A stretch of 64,000 nucleotides of DNA. Source: Myxocyprinus asiaticus (Eukaryota > Chordata > Actinopteri > Cypriniformes > Catostomidae). How positions within the stretch are numbered: the stretch's first letter is position 1; the number at the start of each line of letters is the position of its first letter. Shown here one piece after another: positions 57,001 to 64,000 of this stretch. A program made the translations under genes and the position numbers. The stretch spans positions 21,157,001-21,221,000 of the forward strand of contig NC_059351.1 of NCBI RefSeq assembly GCF_019703515.2, in the 5' to 3' direction. The notes beneath the pieces are model-generated. The model was not told the DNA's origin. It was given only the letters and a program-made list of their open reading frames with translations, and made no database searches.

Positions 57001-60000
57001 AGAATTCCTGGTTTAAACACTACCCACTAAACTCTACACTACCCATGAAGCGAAAGATCCACCAATCAGAATGGTAGCCAGCAAAGTGCACCAAAAGAGC
57101 TCTGCTGCAACTGATGCACTGTGAATAACACAATCCAGTTTCTCTCCCTACAGTCTCAAACTACTTGTTTAAACTTGTTATAATCAAAAACTTTTAAATC
57201 AATAGTTCCATTGTTTTTAATTGAATTACGTCACTTGAAATGATTAATGGGATTGTAGTTCATCAAATCAAAGTTTGAAATATTGTGATTCACCTTGGAG
57301 TTGGTTGGTTCGTTTCATGGCTTAGAACTTTCATAAGGGATTTTAATGAATTAAAAAAAATTAATGGGGAAAAAAAGATTGTTTTTGCTGTTGTTTTTAT
57401 TTTTTATTATTAAGCCTGGTTAGGGCTGAGTTAGGTTTACATTTATTAGTGGTTTTGTGTAGTGTTTACATTGAGTCGTTATGGTTGAATGAGTTTCTAT
57501 TCTGTTGACCGCAGCTGTGTGCTGACACAAACCTGACAAACATGCAGCGACAGCTGGCACTGGAGGTGATCGTCACACTTTCTGAAACTGCTGCTGCCAT
57601 GCTCCGAAAACATACCAACATCGTTGCTCAGAGTGGTGAGAGAACAATTGAAACATCAGAAATACAAGCATTGCTAGTGAATCACTCATTTGTTTGAACA
57701 TGTTTTTTTGTGAATGTTTGTTCAGTGCCGCAGATGTTGAGTATGATGGTTGACCTAGAGGAGGATGAGGACTGGGCCATGGCTGATGAACTTGAAGATG
57801 ATGACTTTGACAGGTCTGTTCAACTTAGGTTTTGGCTGTTAAAAGGAACGGTTCACCTATGAATACAATTCTTTAAGCTTTGAAATGGAGCCAAGGTCAA
57901 TTTAACTCTGCGCTCTATAAAGAGACTTGCGAAAATAGATTTCTTTATTAAGGGAACTTCTGCTTGTATGTTTTTGTAATGTTCAGCAATGCAGTGGCAG
58001 GGGAGAGTGCGCTAGACAGAATTGCCTGTGGTCTCGGAGGAAAGATCGTCCTCCCAATGATCAAACAACATATCATGCAAATGTTACAGAACCGTAAGTA
58101 CATGCATTTTCAACATCTTGTATAACAAAAAAGAACCCTTAAAAATAATGTTTCTTTTTAAGAGTTTTGTAAACCTGAATTTGCCGCATTTCCGTGCAGC
58201 TGATTGGAAGTACAGGCACGCTGGTCTCATGGCTCTGTCTGCTATCGGTGAGGGTTGCCATCAACAGATGGAGGCCATTCTAAATGAGATCGTCAGCTTC
58301 GTTTTGCTCTTCTGTCAAGATCCGGTGAGATAACCTGGTTTTGATGGCACATAAGTCACTTGAAATTTTCAGTCGTACTTTCATCATGCTAAACTTTGCA
58401 TTTTTTTCAAACTTTTTAGCACCCTAGAGTTCGCTATGCCGCATGCAATGCAATTGGACAGATGGCCACAGATTTTGCACCGACTTTCCAGAAGAAGTTC
58501 CATGACAAGGTATTGCCTCAGTTTACTGTGCAAGAATGGCATAGGAATAAAGCAAGCTTTAAAAAAATATTTTACCCTAATTTATGAAATTTGCCTTTCT
58601 AAATGTTTTGCATTCAGTTTTAATTGGGGCTGTAGATCATTAATGCATGGTATGCTGAATAATAAAATTAATATTTTTTGTTTGAGAAAAGCCCTCGAAG
58701 ATATTGTGGCAGACGAGTAAAGTATTGAATAAGCAAAGTATTATTTGTATTGTAAACAATATTACAAGTTCATGTTTTAAATGTTAACTTTTGCCAGGCA
58801 TACTCGAAATGCATTCCAGTATCAAAGTTTTTCATTGTCACGGTATTTTGAGAAAACAGTGACTGATGGGCAACGATTCTTATTGTGAAGGCTCATTTAT
58901 ACATGACTGCACTATTTCTTCAATGAAATTACAATACAAAACTTAGAGCCTCTTATATGCACATTGTATACAAACATAAATAATAAAAGGGAAAAAAGTG
59001 CAATTAAAATAGTTGCAGCAAAATTAAAACATTAGCAGTGCAGATTTTTGTGTGTCTCGTCTTTTTTTAGCTCACCACTTATCACTCAATTTTAAAGTTT
59101 TATTTTTCTTGAAAATCAGAATATTCACATTACCAGAAGAGAGGGCGGGTCTGTTAGCACTGACAGTGTCCCCTGCTGGACAATTACAGCGTGTGCTTGT
59201 TTATATAGAATGGGCAATACAGATTTGCTGAAATGCGTTCTTGTAGGAACTTTATAACGGGGCTCAAGCAGGTTAAACAGATGCTCCATGAATCAACCCC
59301 CCCCCCCCAGTTAAATTTGGACTCTTGTAGCCTCTGTCTGGCCCTCCCCATCACAGGAAGGAAACACTAAGAACATTTAATACAGGCTACCAGTTTAAAA
59401 AAAAAAAAAAACTATTGGCTGACTAACTAGCTTTCAACACATTACCGAATCAGCACGATCCAATATTGGTTGACATTTGTATAATGGTACATAAACCAGT
59501 TTTAATGTGATAAGACATGATCTCTACATATGAATATTTTAAACTTATATATAGCCTACCCTGTTTTACTGGTAAGTAATGTTTTTTTTTTTTTTTTTTC
59601 ACCCAATTTGGAATGCCCAATTCCCAGTGCGCTTTTAAGTCCTCCTGGTCGCGTAGTGATTCGCCTCAATCCGGGTGGCGGAGGACGAATCCCAGTTGCC
59701 TCCGTGTCTGAGACCATCAACCCACGCATCTTATCACGTGGCTTGTTGAGCGCGTTGCCACAGACACATAGCGCGTGTGGAGGCTTCGCCATCCACCACG
59801 GCATCTGTGCTCAACTCGCCACTCGCCCCACCGAGAACATTCATTTTATCCCATTATAGCGACCACGAGGAGGTTACTCCATGTGACTCTACCCTCCCTA
59901 GCAACCGGGCCAATTTGGTTGCTTGGGAGACCTGGCTGAGTCACTCATTACGCCCTGGGATTCGAACTAGCGAACTCCAGGGGTGGTAGCCAGCGTCTTT

Positions 60001-61422
60001 ACCACTGAGCTACCCAGGCCCCCGATAAGTAATGTTAAGGCCATGTTGAATGTGTTCCCCTGCCTGTTTAAGAGTCTGTGATGCATGATTTATTTTGAGA
60101 TTATGTTGGTTTGATTTGGTATGGGGATACGGTATTTTGTTTGTTCAGGTTTTGAAAAAGGTCTTGAGTCTTAAATTTGATTTTAAAAACTCTACAGCAA
60201 CCCTGATATTGTATATCGCATCTAAGGGCGTTCAGAGGGAAATGCAAATATAAACACTGAGACAGCGTGCAAAAGTGAAAGCAGCCAGGGCAGTGCGTAT
60301 GTTGATGAAAGAACTATCTGCATAAACTTCACATGCATTTATCTGATCCACAGTTTTTAGTGTGGCGCTCTGTTCTGTTGAGTTTTGGTTCCGTTCGGTC
60401 CTGTTACTCCGCAGTCTTTTAATTTTAGTTCTATGCGGTTTGTGTTCTTTGTTTTAATATTGGTTTCACTTCGTGGCAGCAACGACTCAACTGTGAGTGT
60501 TGCCACCTTGTGGATCACATATGTATTCTACGCGTTCAGAGTGTGTGCAGTTAGAGAAATCGGGCCACACTCCTGCAATACTCGAGCACTCTGCTGATGA
60601 CTATTTGCGCCACACGTCCTATACCTAGACGCCTAGTGTTGGTGTCTGACTAAAGTAGACTTTGGGGTTTTAATGCGTCAATTTTAATTTTGATAAATTG
60701 TGCATTCAAACATTCATTTTATCCCAAATATATGACATTCTGTGACATTCAGTGTTTTGTAGTTGATTCAATTTTTGTAACTGGATTTCATTATTCCATC
60801 TGTGTTTTCCGCATTCCAGAAATCATAGGACCATAGTTTTCATTTGGGCAGTCTATCAATTCTAAGCTAATTGAAAATAATTAAGAGATTACTATTCTCG
60901 GCTGTCATAATATAGAGTAAACGTTGCAAAAATTAAAGCATTAATTTTGCCATCTGTACTCCAAATGCATTCCAGTACCAGTCACATTTCTTATTGTGCT
61001 TTCATGTAGGTGATCTCTGCGCTCCTTCAGACGATGGAAGATCAGTCGAATCCTCGCGTTCAGGCGCACGCAGCGGCTGCTCTTATTAACTTCACTGAGG
61101 ACTGTCCCAAAACCCTCCTCATCCCCTACCTAGACAGCCTAGTCCAACATCTGCACATCATCATGGTTGCCAAACTCCAGGAGGTATTGCACTGCCAAAA
61201 CCAATCCAATAAATTTGGTTAAATGGTTAAGGCAGTTTGTATTAGAAACTACATTCACTCAAAGTTTTTTCTCCCTTCTGTTAGGTGAACAAAGTAAATG
61301 TGGTGAGATTTGGGTTTTTTTCTGGATTGGGGTCTATTTAACTTCAATTTTGAAATGAATTCACTTTCATTCTCTAAATTTTGCTAAGAATTGAAATTCA
61401 ATTGGCCCTCAATTCAGTTGTT

Positions 61423-61457
<35 letters not shown>

Positions 61458-61811
61458 CATTAATAGTTTCTAACATTTCTAAAATAGTATCCTCAGTGTG
61501 ACTACTTCACATGCATGCAGTGTTCAATATTGCTGGTGTCTATAGTCATAATGGCTTATGGTGACTGACTTTTGATATTTTATTTCTTTTAGTTGATCCA
61601 GAAAGGAACCAAACTGGTGCTGGAACAGGTTGTGACCTCCATCGCCTCAGTGGCTGATACTGCAGAAGAGAAGTTTGTACCATACTACGACCTCTTCATG
61701 CCGTCCCTCAAACACATTGTAGAAAATGGCGTTCAAAAAGAGCTCCGCCTGCTCAGAGGAAAGACCATCGAATGCATCAGTCTGATTGGCTTGGCTGTGG
61801 GCAAAGAGAAG
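41946..61811 (+). CDS. ipo5: Importin-5 (karyopherin beta-3), first 14 coding exons
   Basis: Nuclear import receptor of the importin-beta superfamily. It binds cargo such as ribosomal proteins and histones in the cytosol and releases it on RanGTP in the nucleus. Fourteen exons with GT-AG junctions and fully compatible phases give 568 in-frame codons, about half of the roughly 1,097-residue vertebrate protein; later exons lie past 64000. The ATG at 41946 yields [18 protein letters not shown], an importin-5 start; the fish form lacks a few of the alanines seen in mammals. The sequence is HEAT-repeat helices throughout. Residues 310-329 are a strongly acidic loop ([17 protein letters not shown]), characteristic of the family. 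No frameshifts or stops. Large introns: 1 (2.4 kb), 2 (9.8 kb), 7 (2.0 kb), 12 (2.5 kb). Confidence 0.97.
42024..43785 (+). other. IPO5 intron 1, no element recognised
   Basis: GC-moderate start continuing the CpG-containing promoter, then ordinary intron sequence. Short open frames (42311-42652, 43096-43453) show no recognisable domain. Confidence 0.4.
43790..44400 (+). repeat. Dispersed repeat R1, copy 2
   Basis: Same order of landmarks as at 11730: GTGAGCTCTGAGG, GGTATATGCTTCTGTTGA, ACCCATGATCC, CCAATCAGA, GATGACGCAAA, CTTCATGGGATTGTAG, GGTTTGGTTCATGGCTTGGA. It ends about 65 bp before IPO5 exon 2. Confidence 0.7.
44465..44545 (+). CDS. ipo5: IPO5 coding exon 2
   Basis: Residues 27-53 ([20 protein letters not shown] core). 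Acceptor TTGTTTAG, donor GAG|GTACGT, phase 0. The next exon is 9.8 kb away across the transposon stack. Confidence 0.95.
45252..45277. repeat. (ATT)n microsatellite
   Basis: Uninterrupted ATT repeat of about 26 bp inside the outer hAT-like element. Confidence 0.9.
45573..46733. mobile_element. hAT-like element nested in 44855-47217
   Basis: Terminal inverted repeats TAGGGATGCACCGATACC and GGATCGGTGCATCCCTA, with several internal TATCGG motifs near both ends. Flanked by TTTTAAAT (45565-45572) and TTTTAAGT (46734-46741), an 8-bp duplication with one mismatch. 1,161 bp, no transposase. Confidence 0.85.
48544..49872. mobile_element. Inner element with TAGCGGTCGACCGATAT ends
   Basis: Inverted ends TAGCGGTCGACCGATAT and ATATCGGTTGACCACT. 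The flanking target is ambiguous because it overlaps that of the next element (CTATATAC at 48536-48543, CTATATTC at 49871-49878). A 22-bp ATTCGAATGCACAATTTTAG-type repeat occurs at 49371-49420. Non-coding. Confidence 0.65.
49879..51260. mobile_element. Inner hAT-like element with TAGGGCTTCACAATC ends
   Basis: Ends TAGGGCTTCACAATC and, inverted, AATTGTGCAGCCCTA. Flanked by CTATATTC (49871-49878) and CTATATAC (51261-51268). 1,382 bp; no transposase. Abuts the previous element. Confidence 0.8.
52041..53600 (+). other. IPO5 intron 2 remainder
   Basis: No gene or element recognised. Short frames at 52193-52405 and 52970-53213 have no domain or splice evidence. Confidence 0.35.
53625..53790. repeat. 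GC-rich interspersed fragment
   Basis: A CpG-rich island in AT-rich intron: a G-run, then CGCATATCGCGACACCG, TGCGGCCCCATTTCGCGGG and CCGGGAAAAGTCCCGG (a palindrome, 53754-53769). It looks like the end of an interspersed repeat, class unknown. Confidence 0.4.
54337..54529 (+). CDS. ipo5: IPO5 coding exon 3
   Basis: Residues 54-117 and one base ([31 protein letters not shown]). Acceptor CATGCAG, donor ATAG|GTAAGT. Confidence 0.96.
54612..54714 (+). CDS. ipo5: IPO5 coding exon 4
   Basis: Continues [18 protein letters not shown] to [10 protein letters not shown], with the Trp codon split TG|G. Acceptor TCTCAAG after an 82-bp intron; donor GTAAAA. Confidence 0.95.
55018..55114 (+). CDS. ipo5: IPO5 coding exon 5
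   Basis: [20 protein letters not shown] through QDQDNPQ. Acceptor CATTCAG, donor CAG|GTCCGT, leaves in phase 0. Confidence 0.95.
55191..55295 (+). CDS. ipo5: IPO5 coding exon 6
   Basis: [18 protein letters not shown] to LLPGILQ. Acceptor TTTTTCAG, donor CAG|GTGAAA; 35 codons. Confidence 0.95.
55427..55549 (+). CDS. ipo5: IPO5 coding exon 7
   Basis: [20 protein letters not shown] to [10 protein letters not shown]. Acceptor CTCATCAG, donor AAG|GTAATC; 41 codons. Confidence 0.95.
55608..56562. mobile_element. hAT-like element in IPO5 intron 7
   Basis: Ends CAGTGGTTCCCCAAAAAT and, inverted, GTTTGAGAACCACTG. Flanked by CTCTAAAC (55600-55607) and CTTTAAAC (56563-56570). 955 bp, no coding frame. 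Confidence 0.85.
56918..57370 (+). repeat. Dispersed repeat R1, copy 3
   Basis: GTGAGCTCTGAGG, GGTATATGCTTTTGTTGA, CCACCAATCAGA, ATGGGATTGTAG and TTGGTTCGTTTCATGGCTTA in the same order as copies 1 and 2. Slightly shorter at the right. It ends before IPO5 exon 8. Confidence 0.7.
57515..57635 (+). CDS. ipo5: IPO5 coding exon 8
   Basis: [20 protein letters not shown] to HTNIVAQS. Acceptor GACCGCAG, donor G|GTGAGA, phase 1. Confidence 0.95.
57726..57813 (+). CDS. ipo5: IPO5 coding exon 9, acidic loop
   Basis: [16 protein letters not shown] and DELEDDDFD: the acidic loop that in importin-beta proteins lies in the HEAT 8 region. Acceptor TGTTCAG, donor AG|GTCTGT. Confidence 0.95.
57987..58093 (+). 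CDS. ipo5: IPO5 coding exon 10
   Basis: [19 protein letters not shown] to HIMQMLQN. Acceptor ATGTTCAG, donor C|GTAAGT. Confidence 0.95.
58200..58324 (+). CDS. ipo5: IPO5 coding exon 11
   Basis: [20 protein letters not shown] to LLFCQDP. Acceptor CCGTGCAG, donor CCG|GTGAGA. Confidence 0.95.
58420..58509 (+). CDS. ipo5: IPO5 coding exon 12
   Basis: [20 protein letters not shown] to KKFHDK. Acceptor CTTTTTAG, donor AAG|GTATTG; 30 codons. Confidence 0.95.
59584..60025 (-). repeat. tRNA-derived SINE, copy D
   Basis: Full-length reverse copy: T-run tail at the left, body CAATTTGGAATGCCCAATTC, box B complement GGATTCGAACTAGCG, and the head complement GAGCTACCCAGGCCCCC at the right. Perfect 11-bp target repeats TAAGTAATGTT (59573-59583, 60026-60036). 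In IPO5 intron 12. Confidence 0.92.
61010..61183 (+). CDS. ipo5: IPO5 coding exon 13
   Basis: [20 protein letters not shown] to IMVAKLQE, 58 codons. Acceptor TTCATGTAG, donor GAG|GTATTG. Confidence 0.95.
61426..61453. repeat. Poly-T tract
   Basis: About 27 T in IPO5 intron 13, with no visible SINE or LINE body attached. Confidence 0.9.
61593..61811 (+). CDS. ipo5: IPO5 coding exon 14 (last in window)
   Basis: [20 protein letters not shown] to [11 protein letters not shown], 73 codons. Acceptor TTCTTTTAG, donor AAG|GTGGGT in phase 0. The next exon is not found before 64000. Confidence 0.95.
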
Positions 61812-62253
61812 GTGGGTTTTAATGGGAACAAAAGCAGAACTTCCCAGTGTACCCAGACAAATCACACCCTATGAACTGGTAAACATACGATCATCTATGT
61901 TTAACATCTGCGCTTATGCAGTATTCTACAGCTTGGCGGTGGTGTTACTCATTTCACATGCACAAGAGGTTTAAAAATCATAACGGGTCATTAACACAAC
62001 CCTAATGTGAAGTAGTCACACAGAGGAGCCCAATATTGATATTTTAAACTGTTATGGAAAGAATCAAATTACCTAAAGTTACTCATTTCATAAGAGATTT
62101 ACAAAATGTAATGGGTCTTTTACATAAAGCCGGCTTTCTGCTACTGTATCAAGACTATTGTAAAATTCACAGGGGTTGGAAAATGTAATTAATAAATTGA
62201 CCCAAGTATCTGAGATTTTTTTATATATATATATATTTACATATACATACAGA
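61812..62253 (+). other. IPO5 intron 14 start
   Basis: Non-coding; nothing recognised before the Tc1-like remnants. Confidence 0.4.
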
Positions 62254-62770
62254 CAGTACTGTGCAAAAGTCTTAGGAAAATAAGATTTTTCACAAAAACA
62301 TTTGTCTTTACATGGTTTTTATCTTCTGCTTTAGTGTGTTAATATAAAATATAGATTTTAGATTCCCAAAACTTTTTGGCAAATAGAATAGAGGAACAGG
62401 GAGCCCTGCAGCAGATGGCATGTGCCCCCACAGAGCCCCCCACCGAACATAGTCAGTCTGGGATTACATGGAGAGAGAGAAGCAATTGAGACTGCCTAAA
62501 CGCATAGAAGATCTGTGGCGAATTATCGAAGATGCTTGAAACATCCTAGCTGCCAAGAACCTTAATCTATGCCCAGGTGTACCCTGGAGAATTGGTGCAG
62601 TTTTGATGACAAGGGTGGTCACACAAATATTACTTTTAGCTTTTTTTTTATGTTTACTGCATTTTGTACAACGTTAATTGATCGATCAAAACTGTTTATG
62701 GCATTACTTTAGAAAATATTTTCACTATACAACATTTTTCACAAGTGCCTAAAACTTTAGCATAGTACTG
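62254..62770 (+). mobile_element. Internally deleted Tc1-like element, copy 2
   Basis: Ends CAGTACTGTGCAAAAGTC and AAAACTTTAGCATAGTACTG. The interior matches copy 1 at 39203-39708, including AGTCTGGGATTACATG and GAGAAGCAATTGAGAC from a transposase 3' end. 517 bp. Confidence 0.85.
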
Positions 62771-62788
62771 TGTGTGTATATATACATA

Positions 62789-64000
62789 CAGTTGTGCTCA
62801 AAGGTTTGCATACCCTTGGAGAACTGGTAATATATGTACCATTTTTAAAGAAAACATGATTGAGCAGGCAAAACGCATTTCTTTTATTTCTTATGGGATT
62901 CATATTCAACTGTAGGTTATAACAGAATGGCACAATCATAAAACAAAACATGGCAACAAAGAAAAAAATTAAATGACCCCTGTTCAAAAGTCTGCATACC
63001 CTTAGTTCTTAATACTGTGTATTGCCCCCTTTAGCATCAATGACAGTTTGCAGTCTTTTGTAATAGTTGTCTATGAGGCCCCAAATTCTTGCAGGTGGTA
63101 TAGCTGCCTATTCGTCTTGGCAAAATGCCTGCAGGTCATGCAAAGTCTTTGGTCGTCTTGCATGAACAGCACGTTTGAGATCTCCCCAGAGTGGCTCGAT
63201 GGTATTAAGGTCAGGAGACTGTGGTGGCCACTCCAGAACCTTCACCTTTTTCTCCTGTAACCACTTGTGCTTAAGGTCATTGTCATGCTGGAAAGTCCAA
63301 GAAAGTCCCATGCGCAGCTTTCGTGCAGAAGAATGCAAATTTTCTACCAGTATTTTCTGATAACATGCTGCATTCATCTTGCCATCAATTTTCACAAGAA
63401 TCCCCGTGCCTTCAGAGCTCACCCCCCCCCCCCCAAAAACATCAGTGAGCCACCACCATGCTTCACAGTGGGGATGGTATTTTTTTTCAATATAGGCCTT
63501 GTTGACCCCTCTACAAACATGGCGCTTATGGTTGTGACCTTAAAGTTCTATTTTGGTCTCGTCACTCCAAATTACAGTGTGCCAGAAGCTGTGAGGCGTG
63601 TCAAGGTGTTGTCATTTGTGGCATTGGCGCAGTAAAGGCTTCTTTCTGGCAACTCGTCCATGCAGCTCATTTTTGTTCAAGTATTGTCGTATTGTGCTCT
63701 TTGAAACAACCACACCGTCTTTTTCTGGAGCAGCCTGTATTTCTCCTGAGGTTACCTGTGGGTTTTTCTTTGTATCCCGAACAATTCTTCTGGCAGTTGT
63801 GGCTGAAATCTTTCTTGGTCTACCTGACCTTGGCTTGGTATCGAGATCCCCGAATTTTCCACTTCATAATAAGTGATTGAACAGTACTGAATGGCATTTT
63901 CAAGGCTTTGGATATCTTTTTATATCCTTTTCCATCTTTATAAAGCTCCATTACCTCGTTACGCAGGTCTTTTGACGGTTCTTTTCTGCTCCCCATGGCT
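62789..64000 (-). mobile_element. Tc1-like element, cut by the window end
   Basis: Starts CAGTTGTGCTCAAAGG after a TA (62787-62788), with an inner repeat at 62983 (CAAAAGTCTGCATACCC). The minus-strand transposase is partly readable at 63108-63422 (FQHDNDLKH and SPDLNTIEPLWGDLKR, second and third catalytic acids). It has a C-run at 63421-63434 and frameshifts, so it is not intact. The right end lies outside. Confidence 0.88.

Noticed and set aside
59530..59859. 109-codon frame in IPO5 intron 12
   Set aside because: SINE copy D sequence.

Overview
The window is from a vertebrate nuclear genome, almost certainly a cyprinid (carp-like) fish. Two ordinary protein-coding genes with long, repeat-filled introns have near-vertebrate-consensus products: RAP2A at the left and IPO5 at the right, both on the plus strand. 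They are also neighbours in human (13q32), so this is a conserved vertebrate block. The fish signature comes from the repeats: four copies of a tRNA-headed SINE resembling the cyprinid HAmo type, Tc1-like elements including a Sleeping-Beauty-type one, many hAT-like elements with 8-bp target duplications, and L1/Tx1-type LINE remnants. The family-level host call is inference.

Layout. 1-3765: AT-rich flank with one SINE, then the GC-rich RAP2A promoter. 3766-15340: RAP2A, two coding exons (183 aa) around an 11-kb intron that holds a roughly 300-bp tandem array split by a hAT-like element, a probable solo LTR, a degenerate 150-200-bp tandem block and a second SINE family. 15341-29270: RAP2A 3' side, with a foldback element, a nearly complete Tc1-like transposon (17948-19528), a LINE fragment (about 21331-23430), a SINE, and a Sleeping-Beauty-like element nested in a foldback MITE (26834-28925). 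29377-36699: a PIM-family serine/threonine kinase gene with a probable first exon at 29377, six further exons, and a single-base frameshift inside the kinase domain. Within its first intron, on the minus strand, lie several splice-bounded coding segments of a gene I cannot identify (30386-33098). 37005-38110: a coding-looking minisatellite just downstream of the kinase. 38548-41630: LINE and Tc1 remnants. 41946-61811: the first 14 coding exons (568 codons) of IPO5; the remaining roughly 500 residues lie beyond the window. IPO5 intron 2 (9.8 kb) is a stack of transposons inserted into one another. The window ends inside another Tc1-like element.

The genes do not form an operon. RAP2A is a small GTPase of signalling and cytoskeleton control, IPO5 a nuclear import receptor, and the PIM-like kinase looks like a lineage-specific insertion between them. 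The least explained material is the unidentified minus-strand gene, the kinase frameshift, the nested hAT stack in IPO5, and a stretch of about 175 bp shared by two otherwise different transposons in that stack.
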